Under the pieces are notes generated by a model. That model did no database searches and was not told where the DNA came from. It saw nothing but the letters and a program-made list of their open reading frames with translations. Positions 15,276 to 23,333 of a DNA stretch of 48,246 bases are shown here, one piece after another. The translations under genes and the position numbers were made by a program. Source of the stretch: Actinomycetota bacterium (GTDB lineage: Bacteria; Actinomycetota; Actinomycetes; Nanopelagicales; Nanopelagicaceae); assembly GCA_947372965.1 (NCBI GenBank), contig CANBVR010000007.1, positions 1-48,246 on the forward strand, written 5' to 3'. Numbering within the stretch: position 1 is the stretch's first letter; each line of letters starts with the position of its first letter.

Positions 15276-17060
15276 ATGGATCTATACAGCGTCCCAGCAC
15301 TCGTCCCGCCTGCAACATCAGGCAATCTAAGCAATCTAGTTAGCGAGCGAGCAAAGAATGAACCAGATCGAATAATTCTCTCTAGACCACTTGGCGAAGG
15401 GTGGCAACCAGTTAGTGCTCGCGAATTTGAGTCTGAAGTAATAAGTGCGGCAAAGGGATTTATTGCAGCGGGTGTAACTGTTGGTGATCGTGTCGCTTTG
15501 ATGGCAAAGACAAGATATGAATGGACAGTTCTAGATTTCGCAATTTGGTATGCCGGCGCAGTGACAGTTCCAATTTATGAGACTTCATCGACTGAACAAG
15601 TGCAATGGATTCTTGAGGATTCGGGAGCGGTTGGAATCATTGTTGAGACGCCACAACTTCGCGAAATCGCCGAGCCTGCCCTAACTTCAAGTGTGAAGAC
15701 AGTTTGGACAATTACTGATGGCGCACTTGCTCAATTAAACGACAGTGGACGAGGTGTCCTAGATTCTGAAATCGATCGTCGCCGTAATTCAATTACACCC
15801 GAATCTCTTGCCACTCTTATTTACACATCTGGTACAACTGGTAAGCCAAAGGGAGTTCAACTCACTCATGGCAATTTCCTCTCTGAATGCGGAAACGTCG
15901 TACAGGGCGCAAGTGATTTATTTTTAAAACCAGGCGGATCGACTCTGCTATTTCTTCCAGTTGCTCACGTCTTTGGTCGCATGGTTCAAGTTGGTGCAAT
16001 CACAGCAGGACTCCATATGGCTCACTGCGGTGACATCACTCGTCTTCCAATTGATTTAGCTTCCTTCAAGCCAACTTTCGTCCTCGCTGTTCCCAGAATT
16101 TTTGAAAAGGTTTACAACGGAGCTGAGGCAAGAGCAGATGCTGCTGGCAAAGGCAAGATCTTCAGAAAGGCCGCAGCTGTTGCAATCGCATATAGCGAAG
16201 GCATTGACTCTGGAAAAATTTCTATTGGTCTGAAGATTAAGCATGCAATTTTCGACAAATTAGTTTTCTCAAAGATTCGTACAGGCCTTGGTGGAAGAGT
16301 TGAAGCGGCGATATCTGGTGGCGCCCCACTAGGTTCGCGCTTGGGTCACTTCTATCGCGGCGCAGGGGTAAATATTCTTGAGGGTTATGGACTTACCGAA
16401 ACAACTGCCGGAGCAACTTTAAATCTAACGACGGCGCAAAGAGTTGGATCAGTTGGGAAACCACTTCCAGGTACTACCGTGAAAATCGGTGATGATGGAG
16501 AAGTATTAATTAAGGGCGAGATTGTGATGCGCGGCTATTGGCAAAATGATGGCGCGAATAACGAAGCCTTTACCCAAGATGGTTTCTTCCGAAGTGGCGA
16601 TTTAGGAGCAATTGATGAAAATGGCTTCCTATCAATTACCGGTCGTAAGAAGGAACTAATTGTTACCTCTGGCGGAAAGAACGTTGCGCCCGCAGTCCTA
16701 GAGGACAGAGTCCGTGCTCATCCACTTGTTAGCCAGTGCCTTGTAGTTGGCGATAACAAACCATTTATTGCTGCACTGATAACGATCGATCCTGATGCAA
16801 TAAAGAGTTGGATCGTTGCTAATAAGAAAGATGGCGCCACTATTTCAGATTTAACTAATGATCCAGATTTAATAGGAGTGATTCAAACCGCGGTGGATGA
16901 AGCCAATAAAGCGGTAAGTCGTGCCGAGTCCATTAGAAAGTTCACGATCTTACCTACCGACTTCACAATTGCCGGCGGCCAATTAACAGCCAAAATGTCA
17001 GTCAAGCGACATATCGTGGCAAAGGAGTTTGCTGGCGAAATCGAAGCGCTCTTTTCGTGA
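15276..17060 (+). CDS. Long-chain acyl-CoA synthetase (AMP-forming, FadD15-like)
   Basis: 594 residues of the ANL superfamily. TSGTTGKPKG (about 184-193) is the P-loop, GYGLTETTA the A5 motif, RSGD the ATP-ribose site and GRKKELIVTSGGKNVAP the hinge and core of the C-domain. The sequence matches the long-chain fatty acyl-CoA ligase group (FadD15/AACS type). It activates fatty acids for beta-oxidation or for phospholipid recycling. Position beside SRPBCC, plsC and a PimB-like transferase is conserved in actinobacteria. The following LuxR-type gene overlaps its stop by four bases (GTGA). Confidence 0.92.
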   Translation: MDLYSVPALVPPATSGNLSNLVSERAKNEPDRIILSRPLGEGWQPVSAREFESEVISAAKGFIAAGVTVGDRVALMAKTRYEWTVLDFAIWYAGAVTVPIYETSSTEQVQWILEDSGAVGIIVETPQLREIAEPALTSSVKTVWTITDGALAQLNDSGRGVLDSEIDRRRNSITPESLATLIYTSGTTGKPKGVQLTHGNFLSECGNVVQGASDLFLKPGGSTLLFLPVAHVFGRMVQVGAITAGLHMAHCGDITRLPIDLASFKPTFVLAVPRIFEKVYNGAEARADAAGKGKIFRKAAAVAIAYSEGIDSGKISIGLKIKHAIFDKLVFSKIRTGLGGRVEAAISGGAPLGSRLGHFYRGAGVNILEGYGLTETTAGATLNLTTAQRVGSVGKPLPGTTVKIGDDGEVLIKGEIVMRGYWQNDGANNEAFTQDGFFRSGDLGAIDENGFLSITGRKKELIVTSGGKNVAPAVLEDRVRAHPLVSQCLVVGDNKPFIAALITIDPDAIKSWIVANKKDGATISDLTNDPDLIGVIQTAVDEANKAVSRAESIRKFTILPTDFTIAGGQLTAKMSVKRHIVAKEFAGEIEALFS

Positions 17061-17617
17061 GCCTAATTAGAGATCTCCATGATGATCTCTTTGAAGAACT
17101 CTCAACAATCTCCTTTGCGATTGATTCTCAAATCGGTGATGAGCAGTTAGAAAATAGAGTTCGCTCTGAGCTACGAACAATACAATCGCAAATAACGAGC
17201 CTTCTTGAACTTCTGCGTGAAGAAGTTACTGGTGTTGCGGATGTGAAGGCGCCAATTTTTTCAATTTCAATTCGAGAATTGATTTCACTTATACAAAACC
17301 AAGTAAAGGCGCTTCCGACCAATCAACACTTAAGTTCTCTACGAACTTCCCTAGAAAACATTCTAAATTTTCCTGCCTCCATCTTGGAAGAGAAGCAGCG
17401 TCGAAGCGCTAAGTCATACGATTTAACTAAAAGGGAACTGGAAGTGTTGAGACTTTTGCCAAGCGCGGCGACCTTCAAAACGATGGCCACTTCCCTATTC
17501 CTTACCGAAGCAACCGTTAAAACACACTGCGCTTCGCTCTATCGAAAGCTAGAAGTCAATAATCGAACTGGAGCGATTGCAGTTGCGCTAGAAGTTGGAC
17601 TTTTAAAGCGCCAATAG
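17057..17617 (+). CDS. LuxR-type HTH regulator with helical N-domain
   Basis: 186 residues. The first about 110 are helical and heptad-like with no recognised sensor domain. Residues about 122-186 form a GerE/LuxR HTH: LTKRELEVLRLLPSAATFKT, then LFLTEATVKTHCASLYRKL. GTG 17057 overlaps the acyl-CoA synthetase stop by four bases, so the two are translationally coupled. A regulator made with a fatty-acid-activating enzyme could control lipid genes; that is an inference. There is no phosphorylation domain, so it is not a classical response regulator. Its 3' end overlaps the convergent glycosyltransferase by 15 bases. Confidence 0.8.
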   Translation: MSLIRDLHDDLFEELSTISFAIDSQIGDEQLENRVRSELRTIQSQITSLLELLREEVTGVADVKAPIFSISIRELISLIQNQVKALPTNQHLSSLRTSLENILNFPASILEEKQRRSAKSYDLTKRELEVLRLLPSAATFKTMATSLFLTEATVKTHCASLYRKLEVNNRTGAIAVALEVGLLKRQ

Positions 17618-18757
17618 TTCAGCAAACTTACGGCCCCAAAGTTTCCAACTCCAATTTTCTTGCGCCCAGTTTCGGCCGTTTTCACCAAGTTGCTTTGCCA
17701 ACTCGGGGTCACTCAAAACTTTGATTGCAATATCTGCAATTGCCTGCGGACTTCTTCCATCCACAACGTATCCAGTCTCTCCAACTTTTACTGCGTCGGG
17801 AGCCCCTCCAGAATCACCAGCAATTACCGGTAAACCACAAGCGCTAGCCTCTAGGTAAACAATTCCTAACCCTTCAACTTCCAATCCGAAAAATCTTGAG
17901 CGGGAAGGCATTATGAAGAGATCTCCAAGTAGAAGATGGACTGGAAGTTGATCATAAGTTAAGCGCCCAAGAAAAATAACGTTTTGCTCCAAGCCAAGCT
18001 TTTTAACCAGTCCTTTTAAGTGAGCTAAATATGGTCCAGTACCAATTAAAACGAGAACGACATTTGGGATCTTCGAAATAATTTTCGGAAGAGCTTGAAT
18101 CAATTTATCTTGCCCTTTACGGTGGACTAACCTTCCAACGGAAATAATTGTCGGGCGTCTCGTTAGTTGATATTGATTGACTAAATCTATTGGCTTTGGC
18201 CCTGGAACGAAGTGATCAATACTTATTCCTGGCGCAATCTGGATTAACTTTACTTTGCTGCCAACCGCGCTTTTCATTGCCTCACGAGTAAAGCTTCCAA
18301 GATAGGTCAGGACATCTACCCCATTACCGATACGACGCATAGCAAGGTTAAATGGAAAAACTTTTGACCACCAAACCTCATGGCCATGAGTTATTGCAAC
18401 AATCTTCTCGGCTCCCGCCAGTCGCAATGATGGTGCCATGAATGCCAAGGGAGCTGCTGCGCCAAACCAAATAACCTTTGAATTATGGGATGCCATAACT
18501 TCTTTGACCGCACGTGTTACGCGAGGGGTTGGCAGAAGAATTTTTGATTTATCACGGATAACTTTTACTCCGTACTTTTGCGCCAACTCCTGATCAAATT
18601 TGCTATCCCCCAATTGCGTTGAGGTATAGATAACAATCTCACTTCCCTTCAATTCTCCAAGTAAACCGAGGATAAAAGTTTCGATACCGCCGGCTCTAGG
18701 TCCTAAATCGTTTGTAACTAGAAGAATCGGGCGGTGCTCAGATACGGCGGGCACCAT
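17603..18757 (-). CDS. GT4 glycosyltransferase, PimB-like mannosyltransferase
   Basis: 384 residues from ATG 18757. The N-terminal GT-B glycine-rich loop is DLGPRAGGIETF. The C-domain shows SVGRLVHRKGQDKLIQALP and the nucleotide-sugar motif GLGIVYLEASACGLPVIAG (ExxxxxxxE type). The similarity to the PimB' group and the synteny with NlpC/P60 and FadD15-like genes suggest addition of mannose to phosphatidylinositol monomannoside at the membrane. Acceptor specificity is inferred. The start overlaps the NlpC/P60 stop by 20 bases. An upstream in-frame start at 18796 would lengthen the overlap and adds no family sequence. Confidence 0.85.
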   Translation of the reverse strand: MVPAVSEHRPILLVTNDLGPRAGGIETFILGLLGELKGSEIVIYTSTQLGDSKFDQELAQKYGVKVIRDKSKILLPTPRVTRAVKEVMASHNSKVIWFGAAAPLAFMAPSLRLAGAEKIVAITHGHEVWWSKVFPFNLAMRRIGNGVDVLTYLGSFTREAMKSAVGSKVKLIQIAPGISIDHFVPGPKPIDLVNQYQLTRRPTIISVGRLVHRKGQDKLIQALPKIISKIPNVVLVLIGTGPYLAHLKGLVKKLGLEQNVIFLGRLTYDQLPVHLLLGDLFIMPSRSRFFGLEVEGLGIVYLEASACGLPVIAGDSGGAPDAVKVGETGYVVDGRSPQAIADIAIKVLSDPELAKQLGENGRNWAQENWSWKLWGRKFAELLAL

Positions 18758-19754
18758 AGAAAACTTCACTGCCAAATGATCTTCCAAAATTTTCAATCTT
18801 TACTCTCGACCCAGAGTGAGGTGCATCGACCATGCGACCATTTCCTAAATAGATACCGACGTGCGATACATATCTGCGACGACCAAAGAAGACTAGATCT
18901 CCTGGTTTTAATTTGTCGAAAGGAACTGATTTTCCATAACTCATTTGGGCTGCGGCAGAGTGTGGCAATGAAACGCCGGCGGTGGCAAAAGCGCGCATGG
19001 TTAGACCACTGCAATCCCAATAAACCATTCCCGCTGCGCCAAAGACGTAACGGTCACCAATTTGTTTCAAGGCAAAACGAAGTGCCATGGCGCCACGACC
19101 AGAGCCAAGATTTAAACGAGATGCTTCGGCTAGCGAAGCTGCTTGATCGGCATTTTCCTGGTCATCATTTAATTTTGCCAGGCGCGCTTGTTCAGCCTTG
19201 GTAAGTGAGGCCAATAACTTTTGAGCTTGGGCAAGTTTGTCGTTAGCCGCCGCCTTTTGTGCCTCGTAACGAGCCTTTGCCTTTGTTGCAAGTGCAACTT
19301 TGTCATTAACAGTTAATGAAGTTGCATTTAAACGTTGCTTGGCAACGCTATAGCGGCGAAGTTGCAGGGATTGCCGTTTGGTTACAGCATCTAAAGAACC
19401 GGCAGCTGATAAAAATAACTTTGGATCAGAGGAAAAAAGAAGTTCCATACTTTGACTCATTCCGCCCGTTTTATATTGTTCCCGAGCAATTGCGCCAAGT
19501 GAGTTTTGAAATGTTGAGACGGTCTTTGCCTCTGCATCGGCTTGTCTTTTAACGGAGGCGAGTTGGGAAGTTAGGCGATTCAAATCGACTTGGGCTTGTT
19601 GGGCAGCTTCTGCGGCGGCTGAAGCATCTTGTTGAAGTATTCGCACTTTGTCACGAACATCTTGCAAGTTTGGCGCAGCGTTCGCACTGCTCGGTACAAG
19701 CGAAGTGAGAAGCGTTGCGAGGGCAAGAGAAATTGCCACTCTGCGTGAATTCAT
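18738..19754 (-). CDS. Secreted NlpC/P60 peptidoglycan endopeptidase
   Basis: 338 residues. A signal peptide covers 1-27, with SSANA-A as probable cleavage site. A long coiled-coil runs from about 28 to 210, and the C-terminal NlpC/P60 domain has C248 in YWDCSGL, H298 in SHVGIYLG and H313 as the catalytic set. Such RipA/RipC-like enzymes cut peptide bridges in peptidoglycan during cell separation, with the coiled coil holding or localising the enzyme. Transcription probably starts at the ATG itself (TACCCT six bases upstream). It heads the unit that continues into the PimB-like gene. Confidence 0.9.
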   Translation of the reverse strand: MNSRRVAISLALATLLTSLVPSSANAAPNLQDVRDKVRILQQDASAAAEAAQQAQVDLNRLTSQLASVKRQADAEAKTVSTFQNSLGAIAREQYKTGGMSQSMELLFSSDPKLFLSAAGSLDAVTKRQSLQLRRYSVAKQRLNATSLTVNDKVALATKAKARYEAQKAAANDKLAQAQKLLASLTKAEQARLAKLNDDQENADQAASLAEASRLNLGSGRGAMALRFALKQIGDRYVFGAAGMVYWDCSGLTMRAFATAGVSLPHSAAAQMSYGKSVPFDKLKPGDLVFFGRRRYVSHVGIYLGNGRMVDAPHSGSRVKIENFGRSFGSEVFYGARRI

Positions 19755-19760
19755 CTCAGA

Positions 19761-19766
19761 AGGGTA
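19761..19766 (-). promoter_or_regulatory. -10 element TACCCT, leaderless type
   Basis: Ends six bases before the ATG at 19754 on the minus strand. It lies within the 25-base space after the small CxxC protein gene. Confidence 0.6.
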
Positions 19767-19779
19767 ACAAAGGGGGCAA

Positions 19780-19950
19780 TTACTGAGCGAATCTAAGCGG
19801 TGGAACTAGCCCTTTCTCAGACAATACAGAGATTGCTTGTGCGTGGTTATGGGTTATCTCACCAGCAGGCAGTATTTGCATAAGGACCGTGACAACACAA
19901 TCTGCGCAAGCTATTTCTCGTTTAGTACAGGTTTGGCAATCAATTATCAT
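19780..19950 (-). CDS. Small conserved actinobacterial CxxC protein
   Basis: 56 residues from ATG 19950. MIIDCQTC opens the protein and ACADCVV follows, giving two CxxC pairs nine residues apart (C5, C8 and C17, C20). The end GLVPPLR is also typical. I recall short actinobacterial proteins with the same DCxTC...CADCVVTVL...GLVPPLR pattern next to NlpC/P60 genes, so I consider it real despite its size. The four cysteines suggest a small metal site. Function is unknown. The start is supported by TACATT seven bases upstream; a reading from 19983 is not supported. Confidence 0.78.
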   Translation of the reverse strand: MIIDCQTCTKREIACADCVVTVLMQILPAGEITHNHAQAISVLSEKGLVPPLRFAQ

Positions 19951-19957
19951 GAATCGA

Positions 19958-19963
19958 AATGTA
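19958..19963 (-). promoter_or_regulatory. -10 element TACATT, leaderless type
   Basis: Ends seven bases before the ATG at 19950 on the minus strand. Confidence 0.5.
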
Positions 19964-19991
19964 GCCTCCACCACTGACATCAAATGGTGGC

Positions 19992-19997
19992 TACCCT
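19992..19997 (+). promoter_or_regulatory. -10 element TACCCT, leaderless type
   Basis: Ends six bases before ATG 20004. Together with the element at 19958-19963 it forms a divergent promoter pair only about 30 bases apart. Confidence 0.6.
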
Positions 19998-20003
19998 TCC
20001 CTG

Positions 20004-20516
20004 ATGCGAATAATTGCCAATCTGGTCATCGGATCTGACGGCGCCACGGTGCTCGAGGGCTCATCAAAAACCCTTAGCTCTGAGTTAGATCGCTCTCGAT
20101 TCCATGCTCTACGAGAGAAGTCGAGCACGATTTTGATCGGCGGTAACACCGCGCGTAATGAGCCATATTCCAAGACTCCGGTACCACTTGTAATAGTCAG
20201 TGCATCAAATCAAATTCCAAAAGGAGTGCGAAATAACCCTCTTGCTCACATCTGGAATATTTCACCGCTCGAAGCGATTATGCGAATTGGTGATGAGTTC
20301 GAAGTTTTTGGAAGCGAGATATTGGTCGAGGGTGGGGCGCAATTGCTCCAGGAATTATTGGATGGGGATGTGATTGACGAACTCTTTATAACTCAAACCC
20401 AACAAATTGGCGGTACTGATGCCATCAATTTGAAATCACTAACATCTGGATTTCATGAAAAGTCTTGTGAAGAAATATCTGGAGATAAGTTCTGGCACTT
20501 TGTCAGAGAGAGATAA
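20004..20516 (+). CDS. RibD C-terminal-like reductase (pyrimidine/dihydrofolate reductase fold), short form
   Basis: 170 residues. The DHFR-like fold is seen in MRIIANLVIGSDGAT, SRFHALREKSSTILIGGNTARNEPY (NADPH-binding and substrate region) and EILVEGGAQLLQELL with DELFITQ. It is shorter than the usual about 210-250 residues, with a compressed middle. It resembles the stand-alone RibD C-terminal domain used in riboflavin synthesis, but no other rib gene is present, so the substrate is open. The 3' end overlaps the convergent EamA gene by 14 bases. Confidence 0.78.
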   Translation: MRIIANLVIGSDGATVLEGSSKTLSSELDRSRFHALREKSSTILIGGNTARNEPYSKTPVPLVIVSASNQIPKGVRNNPLAHIWNISPLEAIMRIGDEFEVFGSEILVEGGAQLLQELLDGDVIDELFITQTQQIGGTDAINLKSLTSGFHEKSCEEISGDKFWHFVRER

Positions 20517-21339
20517 GACTTACTCCAACTACCGCCAAAAAGATTCCAAGGTACTGAACCTTATGTAAGCGCTCTCTCAAAAATTTAAATGCGAGTAGAG
20601 CGGTCATCATTGGAAAGAGAGAGCCAAGAACCATCGCAATAGAAACAAGACCTTTGGTTGTTGCAACCCCAAGTAAATAGTTGGCCATGAAATCTGTAAT
20701 CCCAATGAATATTAGAAGAGATAAGTCTTTACTTTTAAATCCACCGACCGAACGAAACTTAATTGCTACAAGAATTGCGATGGTCACCGTTACAACTCGC
20801 ATCGAAGTCATAGTTAGCAGCGCGCTGGTTTTAGATCCTTGCGCCATCAAAGAAAGTGCAGTACCGAATCCAAGAGCTGCGCCAAGTCCGAATAGCAAGG
20901 GTTTCATAGGCAAACCTTTAACGATATCTGGACCTGAACCACAAAAGACTCCGATAAGAACAATTAAGATTCCAACAAATTGAATTGTTCGAGGGCGTTC
21001 TCCTCCGGCAAATGCGACCACAAGTGGAATTAAGGTACTTAAAGTACTTATAGGAGATACAACTCCCATGCGCCCAGTTGATAGTCCGGAGTAGAACGAG
21101 ACTAACCCGGTAAAGCCAGCAATCCCAGCTAGTACACCTGGAAGGAAGTAACCGTTCCAATCAAGGGTTGGCGCCCGATATCCATTGGCTGCAACCACAA
21201 TCACGAGGGCAGTAATTAGCCCAAAAAATTGCGACATGGCCGTAACCGCAAACGCTTTATATTTTTTCGTAAGCAAGCCACCGCAAAAGTCTGCACTTCC
21301 CCAAAGAACGCTAGAAAACAACGCTAGAAGTGTGGCCAT
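20503..21339 (-). CDS. EamA/DMT-family transporter
   Basis: 278 residues with ten hydrophobic helices in two EamA repeats. The first opens ATLLALFSSVLWGSADFCGG and the second begins around residue 145; the end LHKVQYLGIFLAVVGVSLISL is typical. Drug/metabolite transporters of this family move small metabolites across the membrane; the substrate cannot be read from sequence. TAGCCT seven bases before ATG 21339 suggests a leaderless message. Confidence 0.83.
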   Translation of the reverse strand: MATLLALFSSVLWGSADFCGGLLTKKYKAFAVTAMSQFFGLITALVIVVAANGYRAPTLDWNGYFLPGVLAGIAGFTGLVSFYSGLSTGRMGVVSPISTLSTLIPLVVAFAGGERPRTIQFVGILIVLIGVFCGSGPDIVKGLPMKPLLFGLGAALGFGTALSLMAQGSKTSALLTMTSMRVVTVTIAILVAIKFRSVGGFKSKDLSLLIFIGITDFMANYLLGVATTKGLVSIAMVLGSLFPMMTALLAFKFLRERLHKVQYLGIFLAVVGVSLISL

Positions 21340-21346
21340 CCTCGCA

Positions 21347-21352
21347 AGGCTA
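21347..21352 (-). promoter_or_regulatory. -10 element TAGCCT, leaderless type
   Basis: Ends seven bases before the ATG at 21339 on the minus strand. GCGAGG in the gap could act as a weak ribosome site instead. Confidence 0.45.
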
Positions 21353-21396
21353 ACGTAACGACCTCGCGCCTACAACGATCTGGCCCAAGTGAGCCT

Positions 21397-21402
21397 TACC
21401 CT
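21397..21402 (+). promoter_or_regulatory. -10 element TACCCT, leaderless type
   Basis: Ends six bases before ATG 21409. Confidence 0.6.
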
Positions 21403-21408
21403 TTACAG

Positions 21409-21987
21409 ATGGCTATCACTCGCGAAATCCCCTTCGATGAGATTGTTGCAAGTATTCGTGCAATTAAAGCTAGAAATGAAATTCTTGTCGAAGAAGTTCC
21501 CGCACCACAAAAATTGGCTCCTTTTGCTTTTGCGCTAACGGCAGATGTTTTAGAAGATGCAGCAACTGGAAGATTTGTATTGCTACATGATCCAAGTGGA
21601 CAAGAAGGATGGTCTGGTAATTTTCGTTGCGTAACATTTGTTCGCGCTGCGATTGATGCTGAGATGGCTTCCGATCCCTTGCTTTGCGATGTTGGCTGGA
21701 CTTGGTTGATGGAATCCCTAAAGCGCAATGATTGCGAATTTCTCGCACCAAGTGGCACCGTTACTCGCGTTGCAAGTGCATCATTTGGAACTTTAGAAAA
21801 TCGCGATGAAGATAGTGAACTCGAAGTTCGAGCATCATGGACTCCAACTGATGGAAGCAATATTGCAAGCCACATTCAAGCTTGGATTGAATTACTTGAG
21901 ATTGCAGCTGGACTTGCACCAATTCCAGAGGGTGTTACTCAACTTGGTCTAAATAGCGGCGCCTCACGAAGTAAATCTGTAATTTAA
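21409..21987 (+). CDS. DUF3000 family protein
   Basis: 192 residues matching the actinobacterial DUF3000 family as I recall it: RAIKARNEILVEEVPAPQKLAPFAFAL, TGRFVLLHDPSGQEGW, DVGWTWLMESL, SGTVTRVASASFG and RASWTPTD. The function of the family is unknown. It commonly precedes the RNase D gene in actinobacteria, and does so here with a 13-base gap. The product appears soluble, without signal peptide or membrane helix. Confidence 0.88.
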   Translation: MAITREIPFDEIVASIRAIKARNEILVEEVPAPQKLAPFAFALTADVLEDAATGRFVLLHDPSGQEGWSGNFRCVTFVRAAIDAEMASDPLLCDVGWTWLMESLKRNDCEFLAPSGTVTRVASASFGTLENRDEDSELEVRASWTPTDGSNIASHIQAWIELLEIAAGLAPIPEGVTQLGLNSGASRSKSVI

Positions 21988-21988
21988 T

Positions 21989-21994
21989 TAATTT
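21989..21994 (+). promoter_or_regulatory. -10 element TAATTT, leaderless type
   Basis: Ends six bases before ATG 22001 in the short DUF3000-RNase D gap. It may give RNase D its own leaderless transcript. Confidence 0.45.
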
Positions 21995-22000
21995 GAAAAT

Positions 22001-23281
22001 ATGCCAGAACCGTTAATTGCACCCGCCGGGGGGATTCCAGAACTCATTGAGAATGAATCTCAATTGGAATTGGTAGTCAAGGAAATTCTAAGTGGAACAG
22101 GACCGATAGCAATAGATGCTGAGCGCGCATCTGGCTACCATTACTCAGCTCGGGCCTATTTAATTCAAATTAAGCGAACCGGCGGCGGACTGCATTTAAT
22201 TGACCCTATTGCAGTTGGTCCAACTAAGTTATGGAAAGAACTTAGCGATGGAGTTGGGGATGAAGAGTGGATTATTCACGCAAGCACGCAAGATCTTGCA
22301 TGTTTGCGTGAAGTTGGAATCGAACCAAAAATAATTTTTGATACAGAACTTGGTGGTCGAATCGCTGGTTGCGAGCGCGTTGGTCTTGGACCATTGACAG
22401 AAAGTTTGCTCGAGATAACTTTGGCAAAGGAACACAGCGCAGTTGATTGGTCGCTACGGCCGTTACGTCCAGAGTGGTTAGTTTATGCCGCCCTCGATGT
22501 CGAACTTCTGATAGAACTTCGCGATAAAGTCGCACATCTTTTACTTGAACAAGGAAAATTAAATTGGGCGATGCAAGATTTCGCAGCTATTTTGGCTGCC
22601 CCGGCTAATCCCCCAAGGCAAGATCCTTGGCGCCGTACTTCTGGCATGCATAAAGTTAAAGATCGAACGAACTTAGCGATCATCCGCGACCTGTGGTTTG
22701 CCCGTGATGAATATGCCCGAGAAATTGATCTGGCTCCGGGTCGAGTTTTTAATGATGAGACCTTGGTTGAGATCGCAACAAAACGTCCCAATGGTTTTGG
22801 AGATTTCAAAAAGCTAATCAGTAAGCGTTCTCGACTTAAAGATGGCCCCTACGAACTTTGGTATTCGATATTTCAAAGGGCTACCGAGCTGCCGCTAGAT
22901 CAACTGCCAGAGGGGCGAATTCCATCCAACGCCTTGCCTCCGGTAAAGATTTGGGAGCAACGAAATCCTTTGGGCTATGCCAGAATCACACATGCCCGTG
23001 CCGGGGTTTCACAGGTAGCCGAAGACAATGCCATGCCTACCGAAAACCTCATCTCCCCAGAACCGCTGCGCCGACTTTGCTGGCAGCAACCTCCTGCAGA
23101 TAGCGCAAATCACGCAGAGTTCATCGAATCTAACCTTGGCGAGCTAGGTGTTAGGCCATGGCAGATTAGGCTCGTTAAACCCGTTTTAGAGGCTGCTTTG
23201 GGGCAAACTACGCCCCTGGTCACAGAAAAGGCTCTTGATAGTCAAGATAATCAAGAGGCCGAGCCAGGAGAAAGTGACTAA
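22001..23281 (+). CDS. rnd: Ribonuclease D-like 3'-5' exonuclease with HRDC domain
   Basis: 426 residues. The DEDDy exonuclease domain shows AIDAERA (D39, E41), STQDLACL (D98) and VYAALDVELL (Y162, D166). An HRDC domain follows at about 218-300 (IIRDLWFARDEYAREIDLAPGRVFND). It removes 3' nucleotides from RNA, classically in tRNA maturation. The C-terminal about 100 residues are an extension common in actinobacterial members. The start MPEPLIAPAGGIPELIEN fits the family. It is co-directional with DUF3000. Confidence 0.9.
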   Translation: MPEPLIAPAGGIPELIENESQLELVVKEILSGTGPIAIDAERASGYHYSARAYLIQIKRTGGGLHLIDPIAVGPTKLWKELSDGVGDEEWIIHASTQDLACLREVGIEPKIIFDTELGGRIAGCERVGLGPLTESLLEITLAKEHSAVDWSLRPLRPEWLVYAALDVELLIELRDKVAHLLLEQGKLNWAMQDFAAILAAPANPPRQDPWRRTSGMHKVKDRTNLAIIRDLWFARDEYAREIDLAPGRVFNDETLVEIATKRPNGFGDFKKLISKRSRLKDGPYELWYSIFQRATELPLDQLPEGRIPSNALPPVKIWEQRNPLGYARITHARAGVSQVAEDNAMPTENLISPEPLRRLCWQQPPADSANHAEFIESNLGELGVRPWQIRLVKPVLEAALGQTTPLVTEKALDSQDNQEAEPGESD

Positions 23282-23307
23282 TTACGCAACATTAAAGTTG
23301 CTTAATT
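23280..23307 (+). terminator. Possible terminator hairpin after rnd
   Basis: AATTA-C-GCAAC and GTTGC-T-TAATT pair around a six-base loop, with one mismatch. It starts at the rnd stop codon and ends 26 bases before the next start. The 3' arm supplies only a weak T-rich tail. Confidence 0.45.
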
Positions 23308-23321
23308 CAAGACCCAAGTCG

Positions 23322-23327
23322 TAGAGT
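23322..23327 (+). promoter_or_regulatory. -10 element TAGAGT, leaderless type
   Basis: Ends six bases before GTG 23334 and supports that start. Confidence 0.55.
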
Positions 23328-23333
23328 TATGGG

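Noticed and set aside
15214-15318. Extended N-terminus for the SRPBCC protein starting at 15318.
   Set aside because: It would cover the divergent acyl-CoA synthetase promoter and start, and the extra residues lack family similarity; ATG 15213 fits the fold.
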